Below are positions 11,262-23,435 of a stretch of DNA of 64,000 nt, one piece after another; the first letter of the stretch is position 1, and each line of letters starts with the position of its first letter. The position numbers and the translations under genes were made by a program. Below the pieces are notes generated by a model. That model was not told the DNA's origin and made no database searches. It saw nothing but the letters and a program-made list of their open reading frames with translations. Location of the stretch: NCBI GenBank assembly GCA_964035575.1, contig OZ037881.1:1354001-1418000 (forward strand), written 5' to 3'. The DNA is from Rhynchopus sp. YZ270_cl-10 (lineage: Eukaryota > Euglenozoa > Diplonemea > Diplonemida > Diplonemidae).

Positions 11262-13013
11262 ATGTCCACCTGCGGTACTCTCCACGAACGTTTCCAACAA
11301 AGCGAAGGTGTTTACCACCATACACAGCTACACCGTTTGCAGCAGCGTGAATGGGTACGTCGTGGCCCGCCGGCACACCCTGCACGGAAGCAGTACTGTG
11401 AGTTCTCTGTGTCCGAGGGGCAGCGACGTGGGGCGTACAGGAGGGAACAGCGGCGTGCAGTGGGGGAGCTCCAAACACTGCACGGCAGCACACCGCGGGC
11501 AGAGACCACAACAACAACCAACACAGCCACAGAGCGCAACTTCACTGCACACCCAAGCACCGTCGCGCTCTCTAAGGAGCTGATGCAGGAGCGTGAACGG
11601 CGCTACCTCTCCCGTGCAAAGCAGCAGGCCGCAGAGAGGGCCCTCTGCCGTGCCAACCGCCACCACGCGACACGAGAACAGACCTCCGCCTCGCATGCCT
11701 TGGACAAAGCTATGCACTCCGTCGCAAAGGAGATCCCACGGGGAATGCAGCTCGCCGCGTTGGGGTGGGTCGCGCAGGTTCGGAAACAAGAAAACCAGCG
11801 GGACGACAGCACCCTTTTTTCAGACACAGAAGAACGGAGGGGGGGTGGTGTCGCCCAGCTCCGTACACTGGAACCACTACCGCACTCCCCTTCTTCGAAC
11901 CTGGTCTCTCAAGAGGGGCAATGTGCACAGAACCACAATCCAGTCACAAAGTCGGATCCAGAAAATTCAGTACGAGAGCTTGACACAGACGGCTGTGAAG
12001 AGACAGAGCAGAAACGGGATGCCACAGCGACGTCAACACCACAACAGAGACATACCGCACAACGCACTGGAGCACAAACACAACAACGCAACAGTGTGCA
12101 AGGAGGAGGACATGCCCACCCCCGCCGACGCCGTCCCCGTGTCTTCATCCCCCTCCCAGCAACACGAAGCGATGAAGACGTCCACTTTGCGTCGCAATGG
12201 ACACCGCCCCTGCAAGAGGTGCTCAGCAGCGACACTGCGTGGGAGAGTAGCAGCAACACTATCCAAGGGTTGAGCCAGGCGATGAAGGGACGCCCCAAGG
12301 CGATTCTGTCGAGAGACCTGGCGGAACGCAATCTGCGAACATACCCGATTGCTCCGTTGGCAGCAAAGAGGCTGGACCCGCTGCAGCACACCGTACGGTG
12401 CATGACTGTCTACGCGACACCCATGCCACGCACACTGCTGAACACACAGATGGGCTCCTACCTCCCCCCAGGCTACGAAGAGCAACGTGAAGCGACGCTC
12501 CATGCTGAGAAGAACGGCACACACAACAACAACCGCCTTGTGCACCGCCGTTTAATCCCCGCACCAAGAGAAGCTTCGGAACATGACACCACCAGCCAAG
12601 TCGAAAGCGCCCTTGGAGCTGCACCCCTTCACATCACGCTTGCCTCGGTGTACAACCCATCCGCACCACCACCCGAGCAACCAACCAGAACCGTCCCCGA
12701 CGTGGTCGTGGTCGCGCCTGATGGAGGTGTGGAGGTAGAGAAAAGCGTGCGTCTGACAGCAGAGAGCCCGTATGCATTGCTGTACGACCTGCTGCTGTGC
12801 CCGGAGTGCAGTGTGCGGGAGTTGCTTGAGGAGGAGGGCAGCACGACGCACACAGCGCTGGAGGAGCTGGGCGCGATTCTGGTGCATCTGGAGGGTGAGG
12901 ACGCAAAGAAGCAGGGTGCAGTGGTGGGTGTGGGTGTGGCAGCGGACTACGGTGTCGTGTCGTCGATAGAGTATACAGACGGCGGTGCGGACCTGAGTGA
13001 CGAGAGTGAATGA
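11262..13013 (+). CDS. Hypothetical charged protein
   Basis: A single exon of 583 aa. The ATG at 11262 lies after a long pyrimidine-rich tract; the open frame upstream of it encodes that tract and is unlikely to be translated. The N-terminal 190 residues are Arg/Gln/Glu-rich and probably coiled or helical. The middle is Thr/Gln/His-rich low complexity. A more ordered C-terminal part includes an Asp/Glu-rich end. A GTACGT donor-like site follows at 13106, so a 3' UTR intron is possible. No family is recognised, and function cannot be inferred from the neighbours. Confidence 0.65.
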   Translation: MSTCGTLHERFQQSEGVYHHTQLHRLQQREWVRRGPPAHPARKQYCEFSVSEGQRRGAYRREQRRAVGELQTLHGSTPRAETTTTTNTATERNFTAHPSTVALSKELMQERERRYLSRAKQQAAERALCRANRHHATREQTSASHALDKAMHSVAKEIPRGMQLAALGWVAQVRKQENQRDDSTLFSDTEERRGGGVAQLRTLEPLPHSPSSNLVSQEGQCAQNHNPVTKSDPENSVRELDTDGCEETEQKRDATATSTPQQRHTAQRTGAQTQQRNSVQGGGHAHPRRRRPRVFIPLPATRSDEDVHFASQWTPPLQEVLSSDTAWESSSNTIQGLSQAMKGRPKAILSRDLAERNLRTYPIAPLAAKRLDPLQHTVRCMTVYATPMPRTLLNTQMGSYLPPGYEEQREATLHAEKNGTHNNNRLVHRRLIPAPREASEHDTTSQVESALGAAPLHITLASVYNPSAPPPEQPTRTVPDVVVVAPDGGVEVEKSVRLTAESPYALLYDLLLCPECSVRELLEEEGSTTHTALEELGAILVHLEGEDAKKQGAVVGVGVAADYGVVSSIEYTDGGADLSDESE

Positions 13014-13675
13014 GGGGAAATGGCGCAACAAACAGCATCCTTCCCATCAACACCGATTTCGACGACACCAAACAGCAAAAAGGATAGGTGTCACACAGAC
13101 GAGGTACGTCCCATGCCACACTAGGCATAGGGGATGTGTCTGTCGATGTGTCTGTATCCTATCCTGTTCAAAAGGTTGTGCGACCTTTCTCTGCTTTCAT
13201 CATGGGTCAGTCGGAGGTGTGCCATCTGCCATCTGCCGTTGAGTGACCTCACATGCATCAATGTATCTGACATGGTCCCAAATGACAACACTTTTCTCTC
13301 CCACCGCTTCCGCGGGGAGGAGGGGAAAGACTGCTAGGGGTGTCTCCAAGGTGGCGTAGTGTGGGTGTAGTGTCGTCGCATTGCTGTGTGTACGAAGAGA
13401 CACATTTTTTATCTTGGGGTTTTTTTCCGTTTCTTTGTCTGCTGTATGCGTTTCGTTTTGTACACTTTTCCACGCACACCCCTCCCTGACGCTTTTGCCC
13501 GCAAGAATGAGCGGAGAAACCAAGAACCAATATTCCACACACCCCTCTCACCCAACATTTGCCGCACACACCATCTGTTCCTCAAGCATACCCCCTTCCC
13601 TTCCCTCCCTCCCAAACATACCACCCCCTCTAGGACCCCTTTTCCTCTTCCTCTTCCTCTTCCCGTTCTTCTTCA
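13014..13675 (+). other. Intergenic spacer
   Basis: About 660 bp. It has a partial family C copy near 13188-13230, T runs at 13405-13440, and a long C/T tract (13540-13670) containing CCCTCTAG at about 13632, which would serve as a trans-splice acceptor for the next gene. Confidence 0.6.
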
Positions 13676-16070
13676 ATGCTCGACCCTGATGCGGAGGTGG
13701 TGCCTACGGGACCTCCTTTGGCTGAAGTGCTTGCAGCTGAATACCCGGATATTGTAGCACTTGGAAGCGCAAAGGCAGCGTTGGTGCGTACAGACAAAAC
13801 CGCGTCGCAAGCATGCGTTGCACGGGTGCTTGCTAAGCTGGCCGAAGGGGAAAGCTCTGCCGCAGTGTTCTCAGGCAGCACCGCAAGCGGCGCGCCGATC
13901 CCAGCCCACGAGCATCTCTGTACTGAGGCCGCGCTGCTCAAGAAGGACCCCAGGAAGAGCGAATACCACTCCGCATTGGGGCAGCTGTTAGCAGACGCTG
14001 CGGAGGCCACGGCGCTTCATCCTCACCCGCAGGATGGGTTTGCGTCTTGGGTGCCGCATCAACTTCCGTTGGAATTGGTTTGTGTTATACGCGATGCATG
14101 GGACTCTGCAGTGTCGCTCAAAAAAGAGTTCATCGTGCAGGACAGCAGCCGTGAGGTGGCTTGGGCGTCTGTTGCAGCAATGCTGGCGGAGGCGGTGGAC
14201 GATTCGTTCGACTCCTCGCAGCCTCTGCTGGAGGCGGACTCTGCGCAGGAGCAGCGCAGTGGGTGGAACCTCGAGTGGACCTGGCGGAGACGGGCACAGT
14301 TCAACTGGGGGTTGGAAACACTTCGCGACGCAGTCCTGACACGAAGCACCTACCACACCGATTTGAAACGCCGTATTGACCACCTAGCAGAACACATGAA
14401 CACAATCAACCACGTGGCTGATGCATGCCGCACTGCGTGCAACGCATTTTGCGCCTTAGGCGGAGACCGTCAAGCCCGTGCATATGACCACCTGGTGGCA
14501 GAGCTGTTGGATGCAAAGCAAACGGAACACTCCCTCATTGCAGAAGACGTCACCACCATGGCAGCAGAGGTCGCTCTTCTTGACGAATCGTCGTCACGCC
14601 ATAAGGCACTCTACGAAGCAAGAGAAGCGTCTGGTGGAGCTGCGCAGGAGTTGCTTGAAGCGAAGCGTGACGGGTATCTCAAGGAGGTTGCGCGGCTGAC
14701 GGCAACGCGGGACAAAGAGGTGGAGAAGCATATGGCCCAGAAGGCAGCGCTTGCCAAGGCAAGGGAGGAGGAAATTGAACGGGCGTTGCGCGAATCTCAA
14801 GTGTTCTTAACAGAGAACAGCAGACAGCAGGAAGCCTGCGACGACGAGGCAGCAGCACAGACCGCGCAATGTGCTGAGGCTGTTGCCCGATTGGAAGCCC
14901 TTCTCGAGGAAAACGCAGAGCTGCGAGCGCAGGAGGAGATCACCTATGCGGAGCAACGGTCCACACGAAAGGAGGCAGAATCCACGCGACTGCTGCTCAT
15001 GAAGCGCCTGCAGGACGAGGCTGCTGGGGTGCTCAAGGAGCTGAACCGCGCGGCAACGTCGTTGGAGGCGGAGCTGGTGTACACGAAGTCTGCAGTCGCG
15101 CCTTTCTGCCATGTCATGACGTTGACGGTCACCGCATGCCAGCGGGACCACCTCCTAGATTTGTACGACCGTGCGGAAGGCCCGCCAGAATGCCTCGCAC
15201 GGTGTCTGGTCCCGATGTTCACATACCGTGCACGGCTGTGCTGCTCGATGGTGCACTGTGCAGAGGACATAGAGAACGTGCTAGGCGCAGCGTACACACA
15301 GAGAGACTTCTGCAAAGAAACGGACGACCCGAAAGGTGCGCTCATAGAGGCGGTGGTGTCAGAGCTGAAGACACAAAAGGCGGCCATGCTGGAAGAAGCC
15401 ATGCAGACGCGACTGCGCATGGCAACAGACGTCAAATGTTGGATTAAAGTCGGACGCAGGGCAGAAGAGCTATGGTATGTGGGGTTTTGTGGTTGACTTC
15501 TATGTGCAGCATAGCAACATCCCAGAATATGGTTGTCCAACCTGACCTATTTTGCGGAGTTCAAAGTTTGAGAAGATGACTGCACACAGACCTCATTTCC
15601 CTCAACCCTCCCAAACTCTTTAACACACCCAAATAGACTTTTTATCTGAATAGCTACACAGAGATCGAAAACAAACAATCCAACCACACAACAGGGCGTC
15701 CCTCGAGCACGAAGTGTCCCCTGAAAACATCGAACTCCTGCAAAGCATGCTCGACGGTGGTGTGGGTGTCACCGCACAGGTCGCTGTCTCGCCCACCAGC
15801 CCCTACGCCGACAACGTCATCCCTGGAGGTGACGCCGCTGTGTCCACACGCACACTCACATCGCCTGCTTCGCTCCCCCGGAGCAAGTCGCCTGCACGCA
15901 AGAAGGCGCACTTCCCCTCCTCCACCACCAGCGGAGGGGCAGCCTCAGGCAGGAAGCTCCCTACACGTGGCCACCACCTCCCAACACGCCTGCCGGTGCT
16001 GTCCCCTTCCAGAGGGGAGGTCCACACCGCAACACCGAGCAGTCCTGCACAGCTACCACCGATACGGTAG
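13676..16070 (+). CDS. Coiled-coil protein (2 exons)
   Basis: Exons 13676-15474 and 15695-16070 are joined by a 220-nt intron (GTATGT donor, AACAG acceptor) and encode about 724 aa. Without splicing the frame would run only to 15496, whereas the second exon continues the frame for 125 codons. Residues about 235-470 are a long, heptad-like, Glu/Ala/Lys-rich coiled coil, flanked by globular-looking segments. The second exon encodes a Ser/Pro/Thr/Arg-rich unstructured tail with SPT and SP-K/R motifs that could be phosphorylated. A flagellar or cytoskeletal role is possible but only a guess. No specific family is recognised. Confidence 0.75.
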
Positions 16071-16542
16071 GTGGGTTGGCAAGGTGGCAAGGGGGTGAGA
16101 CACATACCCCCTCTCGGTGGTGTCTAGGGTTGCACGCTAGAGGTGCGAAGTGATGCCATCGGATCGAGTGTGTCGGAATTGTTCTGCAGGAAAGAAAAGG
16201 AGAGAGAGGGAGGGAGAGGGGCAGCAACGGAATGTGCGTCAAGACGTGGGGGTGGGGGTTGTGCTGCACAACGAAGCAGGTTCTTCAGCAAAACATCGTA
16301 TGTTTTGTATCTTGTTATTATTTTTCCAAATATTGATACGCGGTGATTGTCGATATTCTTGAAGGGGGTGAACGGGTGTCGGGGGGGGTCAGCAAAATCA
16401 GCTATATATTTTTTTCGGTTCTCATTCTGTTACAGAACCTACCCGTCATGGTCGCTCAACAAAACACATTGTACCGTATTCCGCACTTTAGGGAGTAGGG
16501 TAGCACAATTCTTTTTCTTGATCAAAAAAACTGCAGGAATTA

Positions 16543-16659
16543 CACTACGATGCAGTACATGACTTGTCTTGTGGTTTTACTTATGGTTTCATCGCTGTAA
16601 TCGCCAATGATGAAACCACAAGTAAAACCCAAAGTCAAGTCATTTACTTCACCGTAGTA
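16543..16659. mobile_element. Foldback MITE, copy 2 (TA-flanked)
   Basis: A 117-bp palindromic element. Its left arm (CACTACGATGCAGTACATGA, then CTTGTGGTTTTACTT and GGTTTCATC) pairs with the right arm (GATGAAACCACAAGTAAAAC, then TCATTTACTTCACCGTAGTA). TA flanks both sides. The outer arms match those of the element at 1653-1862; the inner part is shorter. Confidence 0.65.
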
Positions 16660-16974
16660 TACACAATTCGTTTCACACACACGGGGTGGCTAGGTAGGTA
16701 GTAGATTACGAACAAACACAGATAGATCCACAAAGACGATTCGGGAGTGATGCTTTTTTGTGAATTGTTTTGTGTGTTTTCTTCTTGGGATTTTGTATTC
16801 TACCGCCCCATCCTCAGCCACCCAACACACCCTTTTTTTGTTTTGTTTTCTTTCCTTTCGGTCAGTTTTCCAACATCCGAAGAGGGTAAACAATTATTCA
16901 CACCACCCCCTCCCAAGAAATTTATCAAAAAAAAGCAACCAAAACCCCCGCTCTTTTCTTTCCCAAACGGTGAG

Positions 16975-17012
16975 GCGTTTGTACTTTCAACTTCTCTTTC
17001 GTTTTTCTTCCG
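16975..17012 (+). repeat. Dispersed T-tailed module, family E
   Basis: Family E has the core GTTTGCACTTTCAACTTCTC and a T run; this copy reads GTTTGTACTTTCAACTTCTC. Other same-strand copies: near 6600, 24563-24600, 36852-36895 and 45710-45740. The module is short and pyrimidine-rich, so some matches may be chance. Confidence 0.4.
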
Positions 17013-17219
17013 TTGATGCCGAGCGCTTCAACAAGCAGACCATCATGGACAACACCACTGCCAAAGAGCGAGCCAGCAGCTGCACCTCTTTGATCAACAA
17101 AACTGTAAAAAAGCTCTTCTCAAAGCGTGTTCATATCTACCCGTTCCCTACTCCCCCATCCCCATCCCCCTACTATCACTGTCACTAGACTTTTCTCGCT
17201 TTTCTCCCTTTCTAAAAAA

Positions 17220-18525
17220 ATGCAACGGATTGCTAACATGTCACGTGTCGTGTCACGTGTCGCCACGACACGTGCCGCTTCTGCTGCTGCCGCTCCCGTC
17301 ACTGCTGAGGCTGAGGTGTACGGCTCCAAGATGGCTGAGGTCGCTGCACGGCTGAAGAGGCGTGAGGAGCGCATGCGTGTGAAGCGTGAGAAGCAGCTGC
17401 TTGGCGCGCACGGCGAGCTCCCGACGTTCCTGGAGACCGTCACCGCTGCCGGCAAGAGCGACCTGATGTCGCGTGTCGCGACCAACACCGTGCAGGTCAA
17501 CATCGGTCTCCTCTGCAACCAGGCGTGCCTGCACTGCCACGTTGAGTCAAGCCCCCTCCGCGTCACAGAGAACATGAACGAGACTGCCATCGACCGCATC
17601 CTCGACCTCATCAAGGGCTGCCCCACCGTCACCACGCTCGACATTACAGGGGGAGCTCCGGAGATGAACCCCTACTTCAGAAAGCTGGCGAAGGGCGCCC
17701 GCGATCTGGGACTTCGTGTGATTGACAGGTATGGCAGCTTTGTGAATTGCTCTTTGAAGTCTTTGAACTTCTCTATTACATATTGCCCTACGAGCTAGGT
17801 TCACCTTCCCTTCTACTGTACTACCACTCTACCACCTTCCAACCCACAGATGCAACCTGACGGTTCTCTCCCTCGAGGGACAGGAGGACACTGCAGAGTT
17901 CCTTGCCGCCAACGGCATTGAGGTTGTCGCCAGCATGCCGTGCTACTCACCCGACAACGTCAACCAGCAGCGTGGCGACGGTGTCTTCGACCTCTCCATC
18001 GAAGGCCTCCAGAAGCTCAACGCCCTCGGCTACGGCCGCCCAGGCAGCGACCTCTCGCTGACGCTTGTCTACAACCCTCTCGGCGCCTCCCTCCCACCCG
18101 CACAGGAGACCCTGGAGGCAGACTACAAGATCAAGCTGAAAGAGGCCTTCGACATTGACTTCCACCAGCTCTTCACCATCACAAACCTTCCGGTGAAGCG
18201 GTTCGCAGATGACCTGAGAAAGGAAGACCAGTTGGCGGGATACATGAAGCTGTTGGTCGACAGCTTCAACCCTGCGACCGTTGAGGGGCTGATGTGCCGT
18301 GACACTGTGAACATCTCATGGACCGGAGAGATCTTTGACTGCGACTTCAACCAGCAGCTTGGGCTGGACATGAAGCGTGGGGAAGGCTTCTCAGATGAGA
18401 TCCCAAGCATCTGGAACGTCAAGGACTTGAACGAATGCATTGGAGCCAACATCAGACTCGGACCACACTGTTACGGCTGCACAGCTGGAGCTGGGTCGAG
18501 CTGTGGTGGCGCCCTTGATGCATAG
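17220..18525 (+). CDS. arsS: ArsS-type radical SAM enzyme (arsenosugar biosynthesis family)
   Basis: Exons 17220-17728 and 17850-18525 (121-nt intron inside an Arg codon) encode about 394 aa. The radical SAM cluster motif CX3CX2C is at Cys99, Cys103 and Cys106 (CNQACLHC), followed by the TGGAPE strand typical of the fold. The C-terminal half is the Cys-rich region seen in ArsS relatives: paired Cys in FDCDFNQQLGL and a final HCYGC plus SSCGG. In bacteria ArsS transfers the 5'-deoxyadenosyl group onto dimethylarsinate to start arsenosugar synthesis. The first 30-40 residues are Arg/Ala/Ser-rich and lack acidic residues, suggesting an organelle-targeting presequence. The intron argues for a resident eukaryotic gene. 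Related rSAM/Cys-rich proteins with other substrates cannot be excluded. Confidence 0.85.
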
Positions 18526-19231
18526 ACGAGAAGCATGTGTTCTTTAGTTTAAGGTGGCTAAGTTAGACCTTTGCACGTTCTCTGAACCTCTTTGCTTATA
18601 AAATTAGGGCCGAATTCAAGGAAAGTTGCCCGTCAATAAAAAGATCAGTTCTAAAGATCATAGCATATGGGACAAAGCTTTTTACCCTAAAACTCTTTGA
18701 GATTTCTGTGGAGTATTAGAAAGAAGGAGGAGAGAAAACCCCTCCGAATGGTGGGAAGTGGTAGTGAATGGGAGGAGGTGGTGTGGGATGTACAAAATCA
18801 GCATTTCCAACGATTTTATAAAAAGAAAAAAGAAAAAAAACGAGTCAAAAAAAAGCAAGATTTTCTGCTAAACAAATCAGAGCAGGGTTTCGTCAGAACC
18901 TTCCCCATATTTTTGTCCTTTTTTCTCTTTTTTCTATTGCACAATTTATGTCAAAAAAACCAACAAACAAAAGAACTCTTTCCCTTTCAAATGTGTGCAA
19001 AAAAAAAAAGGCAAAAAATGGGGTACGTAAATGCTGAAGCTGCTCTATTGTTTCAGAAGAAGAAGAAAAAAAAAAACTCGATCAAATTTTGCATTACAAT
19101 AGCTCTCTTAGGTGGCTAATGTACTAGGGATTCTCTAACTTCATCTTCACCAAATTTTTCTCAAAAAAAGTGGAGATTGCACAAACTGTGGCAACACAAC
19201 CGAGGCAACTACACTACTCCAAAAAAATTAT

Positions 19232-19269
<38 letters not shown>

Positions 19270-21798
19270 AAGGACATTGCGTGTACTGTCGCCCTTCCTC
19301 TCCTCCCTTCTCCCTTCTCTCTTTTTGTTTTTTTGTTTTTGTGTTTTTTGTGTTTTTGTGTTTTTTGTGTAGAAACCGACAAAAAATAAGTACTACAAAA
19401 AATAAGGTTGAACATGATCCCCATGTGAGGCCATCCTTCATCTCTTCTTTTTGTAATATTTTTTTGAGGTTGCGTGCTTTTCAAGCGGTTGTGTACCGCC
19501 TCCTTTTTCTCTCTTTTTTTTCCTCTAGTGCTCCCCCCTCCCATTTTTTGTATCGACAACTGTGACAACGATTTTTTTTTCTCAACGTTTTTTCACCGTA
19601 GTTTTCCTTGAAAAGATGTATTAGTGTGTGTGCCACAATGTGGCACATGCATCTCACAAGCTCGTAAGGTGACTAAGTACTGCTTAGGTTCATCTTATAA
19701 ACTTTTCTTTATTTTTTTGTTTACATCTTCTGTTGTAGGCCGCAGGGTACTTGTGCTTTCATCCGGATGGCTGGCATTGTGGGTCAGTCGGAGATGCCTC
19801 AACAACTACAGTTTTTTTTGATGAGTGGTGAGAGCTCAGTCTAACCAACTTCTCTTTTTTTATTGTCTCAAATCACCCGGGGTAAAGGGGAATCACAGAA
19901 GGGCATTCCACAAGGCAAGCTCCTGTCTATGTAACTCAACCAAAAAGGGTTTCCTTTTTGGTGTGGAGACATCTGAATGGGGGACACAAAGTACGCAAGA
20001 AGTGCGAACCACCCCCCCCTTCAGCCACACTACGTTTCATTGATTCCATTTTGCCCTACAAAGGTAACTATGCTCAGAGACGTAGGCTCATCCGATACAC
20101 TGTTTTTTTTTAGCTTCCATTAGGTGATCGTCGGCTAACGGACCCCCCCTCCCGCTTTTTGCCTGCATGTATGTCCATACCCCAGCACAGTCTGTGGGCA
20201 TGGGTCTGCAGCCCTTGAGGAAGCAGGACGCTCTGTATGTTACCCTAATAGTGTGTGAAGATAAACCCCTACACCCAAAAACGTAAACACAGCAGAAAAA
20301 AAAAATATTTCTCCGCTCTTTTTTTTCTCTTCCGCACGCGCTGGTTTTTGTGCTCGCTTTACCCTAGTTTCGAGTGCGAAACAATATGACAAACAGGTGC
20401 AGGATAGTTCCGTGCATATCATATAACCTGGTCCCTTGCGTGTCTCCCAAAAAACCAAACAGCGTTATGTGTGAAGTTTTGAAGGAAGAATGAAATCTGA
20501 TATTTTTTTTGTAGAAATGCATCAGGGGGGTTTCTTTTACGGGGGGTGTGGGGCCCACGATTTTCCCCAGTTTATATCTTTTGCCAAGCGACACATTTTT
20601 CCCACAGCTCTTCGCTCGGAACGGCAGAGATGAGAGAGTGTGTATGCTTGAGCAGGTGGCAATCCCATGCGGAACATTTCGCCCTCAGTGTGTGTGTTTT
20701 AAAATCAGTGATACGTAATTCCTGCGCGGGGTATGGTGTGCGTTTTGTGAGGCACACCCCACTTCCAAGCTTCCCTTTATAGTTTTTTCCCCTTTTGGTT
20801 TTGAAAGGCCACATGAAAGCGCCTCCAGCACTGCGAGGCGTGTTTCTTACCCCCTGATTGTCTTTTTTTTTTAACCGTGTGTTTGTGATGGATATGATTG
20901 CTGTGTCCGTTCCAAAAATTCCCCCCTTTTTTTTGCACTTTGCCTGCATGTTGAAGAGTAGGCAGTGCCAACTACAATTTGTTTCCATGCACGTGCCAAA
21001 GGGGTGTAAGCACGTTGGAAAGCTGCTGTGTTACGAGACACGAGAGTTTCCCCCCTTTTTTTTTTGAACAAAGTTGGATGTTGGAACACGAAAGAGTGGG
21101 TCCAACACGTTTCCCTTTTTATAGTTACTAGAACACAAGAAGATGTGGTTTTGTGTGATATAGTGTAGTGTGGTGGCATGTGCACGGGGGGCACATTCAT
21201 CTTTCAAGTTATATCGTCTCATCCAACTGCCAAGGAGTACATAGCTCCTTACAGAAGAAGCAAAATCCTATGGCAGAAAAAAACCTTGTCTTTTCCCCCT
21301 CCTGCTCTTTTTTGGAACAGACAACGTGTCGATTCCACGAAAAATAAGTAGTTTCAAGAAATAAAAAAAATCCAGAATTTCCCCTGTTTCTCTTTTGCCT
21401 TTTTCCCCAACCGGGCCTCTATAACACAGGCTGAATTACCCTGTGTTCGCAATGATCCCATCAGCTGGCTGATTTAAGTGGAAGCGGGAGTAGCCACGAA
21501 ATGGATGTAGGACTGCATGGTTGGGTGTCCACCCCACGATACAGCCGGTCATTGTACCAAGGTACACTGTCACGAGAGGGCTTTGTATTTCAAGGCAACT
21601 TTTTTTTTGTCTCAATTTTATTTTCCTCCCTCACAGGTGTCCCCTCTGTAATATATGTAGCAAGGCAGTGCAGTGTTGGAGGGGTGACGCTTCCGAAACC
21701 TATAAAAAATACATCACCCAAAACTCATTGGGCAGTTTGCTTCTTTTGGGATAATCCTCCAAAAAATACTGCGATTTTGACAAACACACTTTCCCCCA
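18526..21798 (+). other. Long intergenic region
   Basis: This 3.3-kb stretch has no credible gene. It contains an A run of about 38 (19230-19267), T/G-rich microsatellite-like DNA at 19320-19370, adjacent family A and C copies (19666-19820), a family B copy at 21174 and a family D copy at 21555-21620. Composition is strongly AT-rich compared with the coding regions. Short open frames at 18697-19119 and 19170-19568 mostly translate homopolymers. Confidence 0.65.
21555..21620 (+). repeat. Dispersed T-tailed module, family D
   Basis: Family D has the core TACCAAGGTACACTGTCA, then GAGGGCTTTGTATTTCAAG, CAACT and a T run. Other same-strand copies: 22815-22870 and a shortened one at 32560-32595 inside a helicase intron. 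Two of the three copies follow a family A copy. Confidence 0.6.
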
Positions 21799-22476
21799 AT
21801 GGCGACACCTGACGATACCCCTGATCTGTCTCCTTGCACATCCCCTGGTGGAACTGCCAGCTTTGTTCTTAGTCCATGTGAAGAGCGTGGACAGGGTCCT
21901 TTTCCTTCTCATGCAGAGCTGGCGGAGGTGGCGAAGATGGCGGAGCTATGTGCCCGCAACTCTACCCTCCGCAAGACCGTCGCTGAACAAGGGGAACGCC
22001 TCGGACGCTGCAGTGTTGAAGCAGAGAGGCGTGACGCTGCGGTTCTGAGGCTGCGACAAAGCAACCGTGCCTTGATGGTGTTCGCTGCGAGAACAGTGTT
22101 CCGCGGCGAAGAGGTGGAGCGGGAGGCGATCGAGGAGGCGTGGTTGGGTGGGTTGAGGTGTCTGGAGTGCAGCTGGGAGGTGGTGTGCGGGCGTGTGGAG
22201 GTGGCACGGAGTGTTGCGCAGGCACTGCGGTGTGTCATAGAAAAGGAGCGTCTCGAGGCGACGCTGATTGAGCAGGTTGCATGCGTCGATGCGCTCAGTC
22301 TGAGACTTGCTGCAGCAGACGCAGAGGCAAACTCATTGCGTGACGAGCTTGCCTTCGTGAAACAGACGGTGCGCACAGGGTCACGTGCATCTAGCTATTC
22401 ACACAGCCCGCCTGCGTCGCCACGAAGAGTATCTCCAAGGGCGATATCTCCAAGAGGACTGCCAAGGGGGTTCTGA
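21799..22476 (+). CDS. Small coiled-coil protein with SPR-repeat tail
   Basis: A single exon of 225 aa. The ATG at 21799 follows a C-rich stretch. Residues about 35-195 are almost entirely helical, Ala/Glu/Arg/Leu-rich with heptad spacing. The C-terminus carries repeated Ser-Pro-Arg units (SPRRVSPRAISPRG), a basic Ser/Pro motif typical of microtubule- or nucleic-acid-binding tails and of proline-directed phosphorylation. No family is recognised. Confidence 0.65.
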   Translation: MATPDDTPDLSPCTSPGGTASFVLSPCEERGQGPFPSHAELAEVAKMAELCARNSTLRKTVAEQGERLGRCSVEAERRDAAVLRLRQSNRALMVFAARTVFRGEEVEREAIEEAWLGGLRCLECSWEVVCGRVEVARSVAQALRCVIEKERLEATLIEQVACVDALSLRLAAADAEANSLRDELAFVKQTVRTGSRASSYSHSPPASPRRVSPRAISPRGLPRGF

Positions 22477-23435
22477 CAGGGCCTACGCGGCGCAGCAAGC
22501 AGGTAGCTTTTTGTAAATAGAATGTAGGGTTGCGTGCGTGGTTTGCAGTGTTGCGTTGTTGTGTGTTCTAGAGTTGCAAGTGTACTATCTCTACCCCCGG
22601 CTAAACCCCACAAAAACCCTTTAGAGCGAAATTCACTCCAAAAGGGTCTTTGTTTGCCAGCATTTTAAAGGGGATTTCTTCTATGTTTTTTTTGGTGTCA
22701 TTTAGCACCTGTTTTTTTCAGAAGTTTTTGACGCGATGCGTGCAAAACATAAGGTGACTAAGCACGATGGGCTTAGGTTCATCTTGGAAACTCCTCCCCC
22801 TCTTTTTTTGATCAATCTACCAAGGTACACTGTCATGAGGGCTTTGTATTTCAAGTCAACTTTTTTTTTGGTGGTTGAGGACAGTGGACAGCTATACCGT
22901 ACGCTATGTACAAGCCGTGTGTGTTGTGTGTGTTCATGTCTTTCCCAAGATGAGAACCTTGTATACGTGCTCATCCCACCCAAGAGCACATTGCAACCTT
23001 TATGTATACCCAAGAAGTCAGACAATACAGGGCATGCGTTGCCCTTCGCACACCTTTTCCAAAAGGGGAGGGGGCGAAAACGAGGGATTGAGAGAAAAAT
23101 TATGAATGGATCACCTCACAGAGGGTGGGGGGGGCGGGGAAAGGAACGTGCTCGACCATCTATGAACATCTCTGGCATTGGTCTCAGACCGTTAACCGCA
23201 GATTTTTTACCAAAAAACGGAATACACCTAACCCCCTACCCTTTGCTATTGACATCGCGGTGCGTTATGCACATCCCACCATCGCTTCCGGAGGTCAGTG
23301 GGAGGTTCCTGATTTCACTGACCTGCATTTTTTTCCTTTTTTTTTTCTTCCAAACTCACTCATTTACTCTCAAACCACCTAAGCAGCAAGGTCCGTTCTC
23401 CATACACCCTCTCCTCTCCCTCCCCCTCCTACATA
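22477..23435 (+). other. Intergenic spacer
   Basis: About 960 bp with family A (22751-22809) and family D (22815-22870) modules in tandem, G-rich stretches near 23120, and a C/T-rich end (23310-23430) before the phosphatase start. A 258-codon open frame (22736-23512) spans these repeats and overlaps the next gene; it is not considered real. Confidence 0.6.

Larger units (their letters stand above)
16071..17219 (+). other. Intergenic spacer with MITE copy 2
   Basis: No gene is seen. It holds the second foldback MITE (16543-16659), T runs, a family E module at 16975-17012, and a pyrimidine-rich end with GTCACTAG at about 17187, 30 bases before the start codon of the radical SAM gene. Confidence 0.6.
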